Shown: one piece after another, positions 47,930 to 60,600 of the stretch | Layout: every line of letters begins with the position of its first letter | Numbering within the stretch: the first letter of the stretch is position 1 | Notes under the pieces: model-generated | The model's database searches: none | The model's input: the letters and a program-made list of their open reading frames with translations, nothing else | Told to the model about the DNA's origin: nothing | Translations under genes and position numbers: made by a program | Assembly (NCBI GenBank): GCA_910574455.1 | Contig: CAJSYZ010000009.1 | Location: forward strand, 1,302,001 to 1,366,000 | Length of the DNA: 64,000 bases | Direction of reading: 5' to 3' | Source: Trichaptum fuscoviolaceum | Taxonomy: Eukaryota > Basidiomycota > Agaricomycetes > Hymenochaetales > Trichaptaceae

Positions 47930-50900
47930 ATGCCAGCGACACGGAAAAAGCACGATCCCTTTCATTTTCCACCAACTATTCGATGCACCTTGCCCGGCTG
48001 TAGTAGGACGTTCAAGAGTCAATCTGGAAGAGCAAGACATGAATATTCAGCTCATCCGACGTCATTCTTGGCAAGTTCTTCTGCTTGTGGTCATGAATAT
48101 GAATCGTCACCTATTCGACCCATACGAGCTCCAAGTCCTCAACTTGAAGCTCTCCTGAGGTCGTCCGAACTTCCATCAGAGGGTCATCTTGAGAGCGGCT
48201 CTGACTCCTACGATTACGATATTTCCATGCTTACACAGGATATCTCGATGCTCAGTATAGGCCGAGACGAGCTGCTTCAAGATTTGGACAGACCTGATTC
48301 TCTGTCCCATTCTGTCACCGGAAGTGACAGTGGCCGTTCTGAAGACTTGGATTCCGACATTGGAGATTATGAGGAGAGCGAGGATAACTTGAAGGTGTAT
48401 CACAGATACTTGAATGGTGCGCGCCAAATCAATTGTTCCCGGTTTACTGTAGCATTTTGACACCAAACATTGTGCAGCCACTCCATGCGATGCAGAAGGG
48501 AACTTCTTGGAATATGAAGACTCACCCGCTCCGCGAAACGAATCTGCGTCAAATGACTGGTTTCCCTATTCGTGCCGAGCAGATTTTGAGCTCGCAGATT
48601 TTCTCTATCGGGAAGAGCAAATGTCTGCTGGGAACATAACAAAGCTTCTGGGAATCATGAAGGCTTATCAGCTGATTCAGGCGGCGGAGAATGTAAAATC
48701 TTGCGGATGTTCCGAATTGGATGCGACAGAGCCTGACGATGACTTGGATCTGGGTTCAACTAGTACGCTACTCGATGGAGATGCGCAAAAAATGTATAAC
48801 ATCATTGATGCTACGAAAGTCGGTGATGTGTCTTGGAAATCCTTTAGTAACTTCTACACAGACGACAATGGCCAAAAGGTGACAAATGACAATACTGAGT
48901 CATGGAAGAGGAAAGAATATGATGTATGGTATCGGGATCCTTTGGAAGTGATCCGGAATTTGGTGGACAATCCGGCGTTGGAAGGCGAATTCGACTATGT
49001 CCCGTTTCGTGAATATCAGCCGAAGGAGGATTCTGATGACAACAAAGAACGAGTCTTCAGAAACTACATGTCCGGAAATTTTGCTTGGGAACAGGCTGTA
49101 AGTCATAAATCATGCAGCATTCGAAGTTCGAGGAAGTGTTCTGATTATCTTACTTAGAACAAAATCTACGCCGAAGATAAAGCAGTCCATGGGTCCATGT
49201 CTGTTCCGGTGATCTTAGGGAGTGACAAGACAACAGTTTCCGTTGGAACTGGCAACAACGAATATTATCCGTTATATCTCTCAATAGGAAATGTATCTAA
49301 CAAGGCCCGGCGGTCCCAAAAGTTGAATACAGTCCAGCTCGTAGCATTTCTAGCAATACCAAAGAGTGTGTGTTACAAACTTGAAGTGACCTATTCGATT
49401 GTGTTCTGACACTTCAAGTTTGCAGCTGAGCGGCAATACGAAAAGTCAGATGACTTCCGTCGCTTTAGACATCAAATCTTTCATTCATCTATATCAAGAA
49501 TCTTGAGTCCACTGAAGACCGCAATGTCTATAAACAATGAACAAACCATGCTCCGGTGCCCTGATGGTCACTTGCGTAGGTCGGTTCTCGGACTCGGCTC
49601 GTATATAGCCGATTATCCGGAACAGGTGAGTCTATGCGCAATATGCACTGGATGGTGCTGCAAGTAAGTATTGTCCTTTCCAAAAATCACATCCGACTCG
49701 AGTTCGAGAAAATGGCTTAATGCAGCTACTATATAGATGTACAACACCTCACAAGAACCTAGATAATCCGGAATTTGTTACAAATCCTCGAACAAAAGAG
49801 CTACACGAACGATTGATAGAACAGGTGGATGACAATAGCATAAGTAGAGCCACAATTCGTAAGGAGTATGGGTTCCACCAAGATATCGTCGTATGTGTTC
49901 CAACTTCAAGTTGTCCATTAGATGCACTTACCGCAACTATGTTCCGTAGCCCTTCACCAATGATTTTCCGCGTGCAGATATATGCGATCTCATTTCTCCA
50001 GACCTACTGCACCAAATCATCAAAGGCGTATTCAAGGATCACCTTGTTGAGGGATTTGCCAGAGCTTGACCACGACGGAGCTGGACGTTGTGGATAGAAG
50101 GTACCGTCTCTCACAAGACATATATTGCAAATGCCTTTGCTAACTTCCACGTAGAATAAGAGTTGCTGCTCCCTTTCCTGGACTTCGTAGATTCCCCGAA
50201 GGCCGAGGCTTCAAGCAATGGACAGGCAATGATTCTAAGGCACTTATGAAAGTATGTGACCTTTCTATCTTGTTTGAGGCGGTGGTTTGCTGATATTTGA
50301 TGCAATTTGCTTAGGTGTATCTTCCGGCTATCGTGGGCATTGCGCACGATGATATGATTCGCGCATTGAGTGCATTTCTGGACTTCTGTTACCTTGTGCG
50401 TCGGTACACGATTACAGCCTCAACTCTTGATCAAATAAAAGCCTCTCTGGATCACTTTCATCAATTTCGGCAAATATTCATAGCCAAGGGCATCCGGGAT
50501 AACTTCTCACTGCCACGACAGCATGCCATGGTCCACTATCCTACAATGATCCCTCTTTTGCTGCACCGAGCGGGCTGTGCTCATCAATCACAGAGAATAA
50601 ACACATTTACGCGGTCAAGGAAACATGGCGACGCTCAAACAGAAATGATCCTTTGGGTCAGATGATCACAGCAAACGAACGACTAAGTAAACTCATTGCA
50701 GCCGGGGCAGACTTCAAAAGGCGTGGAATGCTGGACGATTCGTTGGCGGAGGCTTCGTGGAGAGCTTTGCGTGATGTTCTGCGCAAGAATATGTCAGAGT
50801 CGGAGGAGGATGAAGCTGAGAGGACCTCAAATTGGAGGGAACAGGTGCAACATCATGGTGCTCCATTGGCAAGGGCAAGCGATGATACAGAGGACTTCTT

Positions 50901-51917
50901 CGATGACATTGTGGGCAAGAATGAACTCAACGAAATTGCAGACCTGGAAGATCCCGGGAGCTTAGTGCATGGGCCACAGCATTTTGCGGTTCAAGACATA
51001 CAACATGCTGAACGCCAGATGCGCTTGGGTGGCAAAAATGACCCTTTGAGCTTGATGTTAATGGCTTCGAAGCAACGTTAGTATTACTTAGTAACCCATG
51101 CTTTTGGTGCTGCACATCTGACTTCTTTGTTGTCATCCTTGCAGAGTCCAGTACGGTGTACCCTAAGCAGCTCACGGCTCTTGTGGCGATAAAAGGCCAT
51201 CCAGAGCTCCGAAAACTCCGACAGCTCATTAAAGAATACTTATTCAACAAGTACGAGAAGCACAACTCCAACTTAAGGGGCTCCTCTGGCAGAGCCGAAC
51301 CAGCAGTTGAATTGGACATGAGCAATGACTTTTCAATTTTCCATTCAGCCACCGCTTTCTTTGCCTACCATGGCGAATCGATCCCTATAGAACAAGCAAT
51401 GAGGGAGGTGATCAGGTCCAATCCCTCTTGGCGCGGAAAAGCAAGACGTGACGCAGTCCTTGTTCGAGTTAATACTCGCAAAAAGGGGTTTGCAGGAATG
51501 AGAGTTGCCCGTGTTATGCTTCTTTTTTCCTTCACCGCTAAAGGGGAGCATCAGAACTGCGCTCTCGTCCAATTTTTCAAGCGTGTTGGAGATTCACCCG
51601 ACCTCAAAACAAGAATGTGGATAGTCGAACCGGAGTTTGAGTTAGAGAGCTCTACCGCCCGTGTCGGATGCTGTACTACCGGAGTGAATGGCAGATGTCG
51701 CTATCACCGCGACTGCAAGGCTCCGAAGCTATCTGTGATAGATGTAGGGGACATCCTCCGTTTAGCCCACCTCCTGGGGGTTCCGAAGGGTGATGAATGT
51801 CCTCCGAAGTCATTGACACCTGAGGAGTCCCTGGATTTTTATGATAAATTCTATGTTAACCGATTTGCTGACATGCACATGCACGAAACATTGTACGAAA
51901 GCAGACATTGGCAATGA
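47930..51917 (+). pseudogene. Plavaka-type DNA transposase with N-terminal C2H2 finger, two frameshifts
   Basis: Exons: 47930-48416, 48478-49097, 49158-49365, 49426-49663, 49737-49890, 49950-50100, 50155-50251, 50315-51076, 51145-51917. The start is a C2H2 finger (CTLPGCSRTF ... ARHEYSAH), followed by an acidic region and the Plavaka-type core: WFPYSCRADFELADFLYR, EQMSAGNI, PVILGSDKTTVS (probable first catalytic Asp), PFTNDFPRADICDLISPDLLHQ with KGVFKDHLV (second), and ITENKHIYAVKETWRRS (Glu). The C-terminus has KGFAGMRVARVMLLFSF and ALVQFF. The frame is lost twice: near 50060, where a short deletion seems to follow KDHLVEG, and near 50556 within CTCTTTTGC. All splice phases otherwise agree. 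This copy is therefore probably inactive unless the breaks are sequence errors. Plavaka belongs to a basidiomycete transposon class described with the KDZ elements. Confidence 0.82.
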
Positions 51918-52478
51918 TAAAGATAAACTCTTCATTTAGTAGCACATACTACAAAGTAGATTGAAACCTACAACTTGAAAGTGAGGATATGGCAATTAAA
52001 GAAAGAGATGTAAATGAAACAGACCCAGTGCCAGCCTGAGCCACTGCTGCTAGTAGTGGCATCATGATCATGATGCCATGCAAGTGTAATCAAGGCATCG
52101 ACTCTTAGGCTGTCTTAACTTCAAGTTGACATCATACTCTTGGCTTGCTTTCAAGTTCAAGTTGTACAGTTTACACTGGCAATAACATCATGGTATTCAT
52201 CGTACGAGGTAACAATTATTATCAACAATTCACGAAGTGACATATGTAAGGAGAAACAGAAGACACTGGCATAGCTCAGAGATTGTATGGGTAGTTCAAG
52301 TCATAGCTTCACCTCGGAGTTCTTAATATTTCCCAGACAACTTTCGGGGAACGGTTGCTTGTTTTGCCCTGCAACGGCTTGATGGAGAGAAGAGCTAAAT
52401 GCACTGCAGTGAGCGCATATTAGAGAGTGAAGAGACTTCATCACATACATTAATTACTGATCGCTGTGGCCCAACCCA
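51918..52478. other. palindrome-rich spacer between convergent genes
   Basis: No gene. Contains AACTTCAAGTTG at 52117-52128, a TTCAAGTTCAAGTTG run near 52151, CAGTGCCAGCCTGAGCCACTG near 52027, and a perfect 22-bp palindrome at 52057-52078. Confidence 0.6.
52057..52078. repeat. perfect 22-bp palindrome
   Basis: TGGCATCATGA followed at once by its exact reverse complement TCATGATGCCA; able to form a cruciform. Lies in the spacer between the transposase and gene C. Confidence 0.9.
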
Positions 52479-54741
52479 TCACTGCATACGATGATAATAC
52501 CAGAGCTTTTCACAATCCTTCACGTTTTTGCCCGTATTTTGTATCAGCTCCTCTAGATAATCGCGAGGCTGCGCGAGGCTGGATGCTGTCGCATTCCATG
52601 CACTAGCACCAATAGAACTTGAAGGAATTGGGGGTACACCGCGTGAATCCAGGTTGCGAAACAACGTAGTCATGGCCTGTGCAGCATCCTTTGCAGATTC
52701 GCGAGTTTTGGCGTTGCTTGTATGTTTGTGCAAATTGTTAAAAGCATCGAGGATTGCGTCAATTGACTCCGCCCGTTGGTGTATTATCTCGTTGAGAAAG
52801 CTGCGGATAGGGGCTTCCGATACGCCCATGAGGAGTTTGAATACCTTTGTGTTGGAGACAATTTCCAACCATCTCCTGACGATTTTAAACCCATTTATCA
52901 AGCGGAGGTGAAGAGTGTCCAACGCCCTGAAGGAAGCCTCAATGCGGTTTGGAAGTGATTTCAGATCCCCTATAACGAGCTGTGATAAAGAAAGAGATGA
53001 AAGGCCCTTCGCCTCTTTAAGTACGCGCATGTCGTGATCGTATATAGCCTCTACTGAGACATTGTCCTGAAACATGGCGTCAACCTTGGTACAAAAACGT
53101 AGCGCCAGTTCCCGACTTGCAGTATCCAAACTAGGAAGTTCATCGCCATCGTCATTGCGACCTGGAGCCGTAAAGAAATCGGGATACAGCTCACGCGCAT
53201 GTGTTCGGAGTTTCTTATTGCCATCCGTTTCGCCGTATTCATAAATGCGAGACACAGCAGGAACCATTACTACAGACCCATCTTCTTCAACGGTGCAGGT
53301 AAAATGATCCAGTTTCTGGATCAACGTGTCTACATCAACGATGATATCCCAGAGTGCGCGGAGATGGATCTGGAATAATGGCAGGAAGAAATGGAAAAGA
53401 CGAGAGGGATCCATAGTGGAGAAGTCGGTCTGATTGAACTCCTTATCCAAGCCCACGTAGAACTCGCGAGGGCGTTCTAGCGTTTTAACATACTGCGCAT
53501 GTGGTGCATCATTCGTTAATGTATGATAGGTCTTGCCATCTTCTTGATCTATGCATGTCATATAGTATCTGAGAAGATGGTCTCTCATGACTTCCAGGAG
53601 GCCAGTCCGTCCAACATCGAAGTGATGAAACTGACCGAGACCGCGGGACTTTGATGCAGAGGAAATGCACTTTTGTATTTCGTCATCATTGAAATCAAGG
53701 ACGATTGCGGAGGCTTCAAAGAGGAAGTACAGCATAGCATCGAGAGCCTTCCTTGCTATGACAGCATCGCCTGGTGCTCGGTTCTAACAAGCGTATGTTT
53801 TCAGATGACATTCTTTTTAGAAAATTGACATTGTCACTTACTCCGGATACACAATCAGTTAGGTGAGTAACCGACGATCTTAATTGGGCTACAGCACTCA
53901 AAACAGCCTCCTGCCCTTCTAGGAGCAGCTGAATCGTCTTCTCCATAGCATTGAGCCGAACATTCGCATCCTTGTCCGTTTCCAAAGATTGTTTCCCAGG
54001 TTCAACCAGCTGTGCGCTAACATGAAGTGCTTCACTGCCAGTGGCAGGGATGAAGGTTGCCTCAGTACCTTGACTGCCAGTGCTTCCAGTCGGGTGAACC
54101 AGGTCAATACGTTGAGTGTTTTCAATAGTCTTGGACGCGTACTCCTCAAGAGTGGAAATGCCAGCTTCGGTATTATTGATAGCCGTAGTGAGCGACCCGC
54201 AATCACTAGGGATCGGATAATGTCTCTTTGATAAACCCCGCGTTGTCCGAACCTGACTCGCAGGCGAACCTTCAGGCAGGGCACCTCCTATATAACTCTC
54301 AGACCGTGCCCGTTTACCATAACGATCCGGGTCGTTGCCTGCACTAGATGACCTTTTTAAGTTACCAGTGCGACTTGAGCTATTCGAAGCTCCGGAGCCA
54401 TGACGCTGGAATGGACCCGGGGAACTGGACAGAGCATGTACTGCCGGAGTAGGTGTTCGACTCTCCGGAGGTGTTGGAGTATTCGGAGTAGTGGCCTTTA
54501 CCGCTAGCAGGAGAAGACGACTTGGTTCTACACTGGGACCTCTTCCCGTATTTCCACCACTGGTAGTATCGGGCGGTGGTGGCATGGAGGACACATGCCG
54601 AAAGGTGCCTCCGACTCGGAGTCCGACGTAGTCGTCCAACCGCGTCACTTGGCCTGACAACTGGAGTTGTGACCGCGAGTGAGACGCGGAGTTAAGGGCC
54701 CTACTATTGGTGCCGGGTCCGTCTGGGTCTGCATTCTTCAT
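52479..54741 (-). CDS. gene C: uncharacterised protein of the transposon-rich block
   Basis: Not recognised. Exons 54741-53842 and 53783-52479 (58-bp intron, phase 0) give 734 aa from the first in-frame ATG. The first 200 residues are disordered and rich in Ser, Pro, Thr and Arg, with basic KRSSSAGNDPDRYGKRARS. Then come LSKRHYPIPSDCGSLTT, a predicted coiled-coil (LNAMEKTIQLLLEGQEAVLS) and an all-helical C-terminal half (LDAMLYFLFEASAIVLDF ... LRYYMTC ... YVGLDKEFNQTDFSTMDPS ... ELYPDFF). It might be a DNA- or chromatin-binding accessory protein, but that is only a guess from its context. The frame stays open upstream through a 20-G tract, so the true start could be further 5'. Confidence 0.55.
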
Positions 54742-54762
54742 CTTGTTCAAGTCTTGAACTTT

Positions 54763-54782
54763 GGGGGGGGGGGGGGGGGGGG
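54763..54782. repeat. 20-base homopolymer G tract
   Basis: Uninterrupted run of 20 G on the plus strand (poly-C on the gene C sense strand), 22 bp upstream of the chosen gene C ATG. It would encode prolines if translation began further upstream. Such tracts are prone to slippage and to sequencing error. Confidence 0.95.
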
Positions 54783-55614
54783 TTGTATTCCTTCCGAGTC
54801 CTTTCAAACTTCAACTGGTGCCTGTCTGACTCGGAGTGACCAGTAGCTGGTATTATGCCAGTGCAGTACTACCAGACTCAGAGGTGACGGAGACTCCAGC
54901 TTCAAGTTGCCAAGTCCGAACCGAATAGTAGTAGTTGCCACGGTCACTGGTGGCACTCAGGGCAGAAGTTCGATCGCAAGACTGAAACACGGACTTGGAG
55001 TACTACTAGTAGCAGTCGAGGCAACACTCAGGCTACCGAATAGTAGTACTGATAGTAATAGTACTACTAGTAGTAGTAGCCTGTCAGTGAGTATTGAATG
55101 CGGTGACTTCAACTAGGAGACTGAAAGATGACTCACCGCCAATACCTGAGGGACTTAATAAATGGTTTTGGGTGACAGGGACTTCGAGGTGAAAGAGCTC
55201 TTCAAGCTGTTGAAGCGTAAACTTGAAGAAGTTGTAGAGTAAGTAGTACTAGACACGACACCGTGATGTCGCAGTACTGCCAGCCTGAGTGCCAGTGGTA
55301 GTACTATGATAAGACTTGGGCATGGGGTACTCAGACTACTGGATTCGGATCATGCCAGTGATCCTGCAACTTCAAGTTGAACTTCAGATTAAAAGTCCGA
55401 CACTGCCAGTGCTACTACTACTACTACTACTAGTAGTAGTAGTTAGTAAGCACTGCCAGTGCCATGGCACTGCCAGCCTGAGTGCCACTGGTTCAAGTTG
55501 AAGACGACGCACTCAGTTTCCCACTGCATTCTTTCCCATTTCGTCCCAATAGTACTACCTATTCATCTTGAACTCGAAAGCACAACAGCAACGACTTCAA
55601 CTTGAATCAGCATC
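54783..55614. promoter_or_regulatory. divergent promoter of genes C and D, palindrome- and triplet-rich
   Basis: No gene. Packed with short palindromes: GCTTCAAGTTG near 54,901, CAACTTCAAGTTG at 55367-55379, CACTGCCAGTG near 55,401 and 55,451, and (TAG)n/(CTA)n triplets near 55,040-55,080 and 55,412-55,443. Same vocabulary as the other spacers of the block. Confidence 0.6.
55420..55443. repeat. perfect 24-bp (ACT)n/(AGT)n palindrome
   Basis: ACT triplets meet AGT triplets at a CTAG centre, giving a perfect inverted repeat with no loop. Confidence 0.85.
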
Positions 55615-57014
55615 ATGCTGGCATCATCCAAGCCATCGCGTAGAAATCCGATTCCGCGTGAGTCCTACAGCTTTCTACTACGTTCTCCTATACCAGCAGC
55701 AATGATTAATGAGGTGATATCCAGCTTCGCCAAGGGAAGGCTTTGATTTGATAGAATTGTCTCGGCAGATCACGGGCTTTCGCCCATCCAACGAGGAAAA
55801 TAGTATTCGATCTGCAAGGCAGAGACTAGAAGGTGTCATCGATGGCATATGGCCAGGTGAGTCCTACTTTCTCCTTCGCCGGTAGTCCTGCTTTGTTGAC
55901 TACTTCTACTCGTGGCAGAGAATCAGAGTATGAGCGGATCAATAGTGCCTCATAGAACCCCTCGGATGCCAACAAACACTCACACTGGCATGTCGACTCG
56001 CGAAGTTGACACTGTCCGACCTGGCAGTACTTCCCCAACTCAGGCGCCTACCGTCGTACAGGCTCACTGTACACTGGCACCAAATCGCGCCACACGAAGG
56101 GAAACTATCTCGCCTTTAGAACAGGAGGAATATTACTATGGCCTGGAGGGGGCTCCTCGCCTGGTCGGGCGCACCGGCGGCGACTGGGAACGGACTAACA
56201 TGTGGAAATGCGTAGGGGTTGTGGGTGATCACCGCATTACTGAGTTCTGGGATGCAGACTTGTTCACAAAAATATTGCCTATATTCAAGGCACTATATCT
56301 CGAGGTGCACGGAAAGGCGAACCTATTTGAGGTTAACCGCGTTGGCCTCGAACGCCCTGCCAGTGTGGGCATTAGACACGAGTTGCTCGCTGAAAATGAG
56401 TGGCCCGTCGTTGTTATGATCGGAGTTGATACGGAGCCCAGTCTCCACCCTAAAGTGGGATGCTGGGCTGCGGAGAGGGTGAAGGACATACTATGGGAGC
56501 TCGCAATTTATGATGTTGAGGTCGAGATTAGGGAACGACATATCAAACTGGCTTCCGGCGATAACACAGATGGCCCTGCTAATATGAAGCGTAACCGTAC
56601 TCAGGCTGGTGACGATGACGTTCCTGAGGCTGTCGATGGCAATCACCACCTAAAGCGCCCTAGACCATCTTTCACTCCGTCTGCCCCCGGTCAGAGCATC
56701 AACGACCCTCATAGTGACTCTGACGCCGCTCACGGTGTTCAAGGCCAAGGCTGGCCTACAGGATCGAAAAATATCTCGTCCACTCCCGCCAGCCGCTCCC
56801 GCCTGATCCGAGCAAGCCCTATGGTTCTAGAGCCACGTATAATGGGCAACTATGAAGATCGCCATACCGCCAACACGTACTTACAGCGCCTTGCTGCGCC
56901 TTTCACCACATGTGTTGGGATATGCCTTGGCATCACTGAGACCAGGGGCAAAACGCAGTATGACAGCTATTCAACCGGGTCACTGTTTGGGATTAAGATA
57001 CAAAACGAGGAGCC
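55615..57014 (+). pseudogene. gene D, 5' part, interrupted by a retrotransposon
   Basis: Exons 55615-55657, 55755-55856 and 55919-57014; the last is cut by the insertion at 57015. The N-terminus is MLASSKPSRRNPIPQ, then QITGFRPSNEEN, a Ser/Thr/Pro linker, and a globular part with KCVGVVGDHRITEFWDADLF, ERPASVGIRHELLAENEWPVV and VGCWAAERVKDILWELAIYDVEVEIRE, a pattern I associate with a large uncharacterised family in agaricomycetes. After a basic KRPRPSF region comes FTTCVGICLGI ... GSLFGIKI, where the element sits. Translation would run on into the LTR and stop at 57312, adding about 100 foreign residues. The gene resumes at 63340. Confidence 0.65.
57010..57014. repeat. target-site duplication, left copy (GAGCC)
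   Basis: GAGCC directly before the left LTR, repeated at 63335-63339 directly after the right LTR. Confidence 0.9.
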
Positions 57015-57594
57015 TGTTACGACACAGAGTGGTTCTATGCGTTCTCAGGACCTCGGACAACGTAAATCGGACGATCAGCGGCTATGCGAAGCGGTTCCAC
57101 ACTCTGGGAAGCACTTGACAAGTCAATTAAGCTATTCTACACATCAGAAGCACAAATATAACGTCACCTGGGAAGCACTTGACAAGAGGCCAAAAGTGGA
57201 GTGCTTCTCAGGCGGACGGGCGCTTTTGGCAAGCGCAGGAGGAACTATACAGTTCCTCCAAGCCACCGTCCGTACGGACCCGTGGTCCGATCCGAATTTG
57301 AAATACAAATAGAAAGATGAATAAGCATCGCTGGCGCGCCGGGTTTGAACCCAAGCGCACCGAAAAGTGTCCGTTAGTGAATAGAATGAAAAGAAACAAT
57401 AATCCCGTGTGCAGACAGATGCAAAGGTGTACGCGCCGTACGGGCTTCGTACCGAGCGCGTACCGCTGACCGTACGAGACCGTACGAGTGTCTCGTACGA
57501 TGTCAGGAATCGAAAGTAAATAAAAACATCAGTAAATCATAAGTAAATGGAAAATAAAAGAAAACAATAAGTAAATCCGTGGCGATTCCTGACA
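57015..57594 (-). repeat. 3' LTR (left copy)
   Basis: 580 bp, TGTTACGAC ... TTCCTGACA on the plus strand. Contains a 10-bp stem hairpin CGTACGAGAC / GTCTCGTACG at 57471-57499 and the self-priming complement at 57187-57197. Confidence 0.95.
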
Positions 57595-57608
57595 TTACCC
57601 CCCTCCAA
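57595..57608 (-). other. polypurine tract
   Basis: In element sense GGAGGGGGGTAA lies directly before the 3' LTR; the usual primer for plus-strand DNA synthesis. Confidence 0.75.
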
Positions 57609-57651
57609 GGACGCTGCTAAACAGCGTGCGTGTTCGTACCGATCCGTACGG

Positions 57652-60600
57652 TCACCGTACCGCCAATGGGTATTTGCGATGGAAAGCACGAATTCGAGCT
57701 TGTGCGTGTTCCATATTAGCCGCGTCGAGCCAGTTATCTTCGTCCGACTGGTAACCCTTCCATCGAACCAAATACTGAAGTTTCTGCGTACGGCCCGTAC
57801 GACGCGAGTTCAGTATCTCCTGAACTTCGTACTCAATGTCCCCATTGATTGGTACGGGCTCGGGAGGGTTCTGTACGCGTCCGGGGATCGTGTCCAACTG
57901 GTACTTGGTCAGGAGCGAGACATGGAAGACTGGGTGCACCTTCATCGAAGCTGGAAGTTTCAGCTCATAGTTTAGCGGACTTAGCTTTCGTACGACCTCG
58001 TACGGACCGAGTCGACGATGATTGAGCTTCCTGGCACCTGGCAAGGCTATATTGCGAGCCTCGAGCCAGACACGATCACCTGGTTCGATGTCCGGTACGT
58101 CCGTACGGTGCTGGTCGTAGTAGCGCTTCATACGATCCGCAGCAACTTCCAACGCGGCCTGGGCATCGTCCTGAGCCTTCTTCAGCATGTCTAGACGGTC
58201 ATCAGCTGCTGGTACGGTCGAAAGACCCGTACTCGGTACGATGGCGAACCCGGGCTCGTACCCGTACAACAGCGCGAACGGCGAGGTCCGAGTGGCTGAA
58301 TGCGCACGAGTATTATGCGCAAACTCGGCCATAGGCAGCAGCCGAGCCCAGTTCTCCTGCCGAACGTCTGTGAAGGCTCGAAGATACTGTTCGAGCTCCT
58401 GATTTACTCGTTCGGTCTGACCATCAGTCTGAGGGGGAAAGAAGTCGAAGTAGCACCTTTAATACCAAGTCGCTTGAAGAACTCCTTCATGAAGCGTGAT
58501 ACGAACTGGGGCCCTCGGTCCGAGATGATTTTTCGAGGCGTACCATGGTGTTTCCAAACCTCGGACACAAACAGTTCGGCCGTACGAGTCGAGTCGACGT
58601 CGGACGTCGTTGGTACGAAGTGCGCCTGCTTGGTGAGCCGGTCAACCACCACAAAGATCGCGTCGAAACCCTCAGACGGTGGCAGCTGCGTGATAAAGTC
58701 GCAGGAGATGGTCTGCCATGGTCCGGACGGTACCTCGTTCGGTTCGAGCGGTCCGACGGGTCTTTGGGGAATATTCTTGGTGCGCATACAGGTATCGCAC
58801 CCGGACACGTACCGCTCGACAAAAGAAGACATCCCTGGCCACCAATAGTTGCGACTCACCAGCTCGTACGTCTTCCACCGTCCGGGGTGTCCCACCGGCA
58901 GAGAATCATGATGTAATTTCACAATATCTCGCCGAATTTCCTCGTCCTTCGGTACATAGACCTTTCCTCGGTACAGCAGCAGTCCATCCTCCGTGTTCCA
59001 GTCCTCCAACTCCTTCTTCAAGGACACAGGGGCCTTCCCCTTCAGTGCCTCGATCGCCTCTACCAATTCCTCATCCCAACTCTTCGAACTCCGGATCCTT
59101 CGCAACAACGCCATGTCCCCCTCGAGCCGTACCATGCCTCGACGCATCGCGTGCAGGCGAAACAAGTCTCTGTCCAACAGAGTCCGGTTCGTGTTGTCCG
59201 GACCATTTGGTTCGAGGTCGGTACGACGTGACATCGCGTCTGGCTTGCCCCCAAGCCGGCCAGGGCGATGTCGGATCGTGAAGTCGAACCGACTGAGAAA
59301 AATACTCCAGCGAGCTTGTCTGCGAGTGAGATTGCGAGCTTCAGAGAAGTAGAGCAGGTTCTTGTGGTCCGAGACAACGTCGATCTTGTGTGGAGACCCT
59401 TCGAGATAATGTCTCCACTCGTCGAGCGACCGTACGATAGCCAGTAGCTCCTTATCATAGATCTCATAGTTTCGCTCCGCATCATTTAGCGATTTCGAGT
59501 AGAAAGCCACCGGATGAATCGTACCGTCCGTACCGACCTGCGACAGTACTGCACCTGTCGCAAAGTCAGAAGCGTCACACTCAAGAATAAATGGTTTCTC
59601 GAGGTCAGGCATGGCCAGTACCGGTGCTTGAGTGAATCGACGCTTCAACTCGTCGAACGAGGCTTGTTGTCTCGTACCCCACTCGAACCGGACGTCCTTT
59701 CGAAGCAGTTCGGTCATAGGCCGTACGATCCGGGAGTAATCCTCGATAAACCGGCGATAGAAGTTAGCAAAGCCGAGGAAGGCTTGAATATCCTTGACCT
59801 TTGCAGGTGTAGGCCACTCCAGAACCGCACTGACCTTGGCCGGGTCCATCGAAACCGTACCGGCTCCGATAACCATGCCTAGGTATTCCACAGAAGACTG
59901 GTGGAACTTACACTTCTCCGGCTTGACAAACAGGTCGTGCTTCTCGAGCCGTTCGAGTACGGTACGAACGTGCTCGACATGATCTTCCTCATTCTCCGAG
60001 AAAATCAGCAAATCGTCAAGATAGATGATCACAATCACCCCATTCAGATCTTTGAAGATGTCGTTCATCATATGCTGGAACGTCGCCGGAGCATTGGTGA
60101 GTCCGAAGGTCATCACCGTCGGTTCGAAGTGGCCTTCCTGCGTACGAAAGGCCGCTTTCCACTCGTCTCCTTCCTTCATCCGTACGTTGTGGTACCCAGA
60201 TCGAAGGTCTAAGGTCGTAAACACCTTTGCTTTCTTCAAGGCATCGACTAGCTCAGTGGTGAGAGGCAGTGGATACCTGTTCTTCACAGTCATCGCATTG
60301 AGCTTGCGATAATCTACCACCATGCGCAGCGAACCGTCCTTCTTCTTGATAAAGAAGACCGGAGCCGCAGCCGGAGACTTGGAGGGTCGAATGTACCCCT
60401 TCCTCAAGTTCTCCTCGATGAATTCCTTCAGCGCCGTACGCTCGTTCGGCGCCATGGGATAGATCTTACTGTAAGAAGGTACCGCACCCGGTACGAGGTC
60501 GATCGCATGGTCGTACGGTTTACGGGTGGGGAGGCGTTCTGCCCGGTCCTTCGAGAAGACTTTGGCGAAATCGCGGTACTGCGGCGGTACGAGTTCTTCG

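Noticed and set aside
57330..57360. tRNA-like B-box (GGTTTGAACCC) inside the LTR
   Set aside because: No cloverleaf or A-box could be formed around it.
57679..60212. Several plus-strand frames over pol
   Set aside because: Antisense shadows of a clear pol gene.
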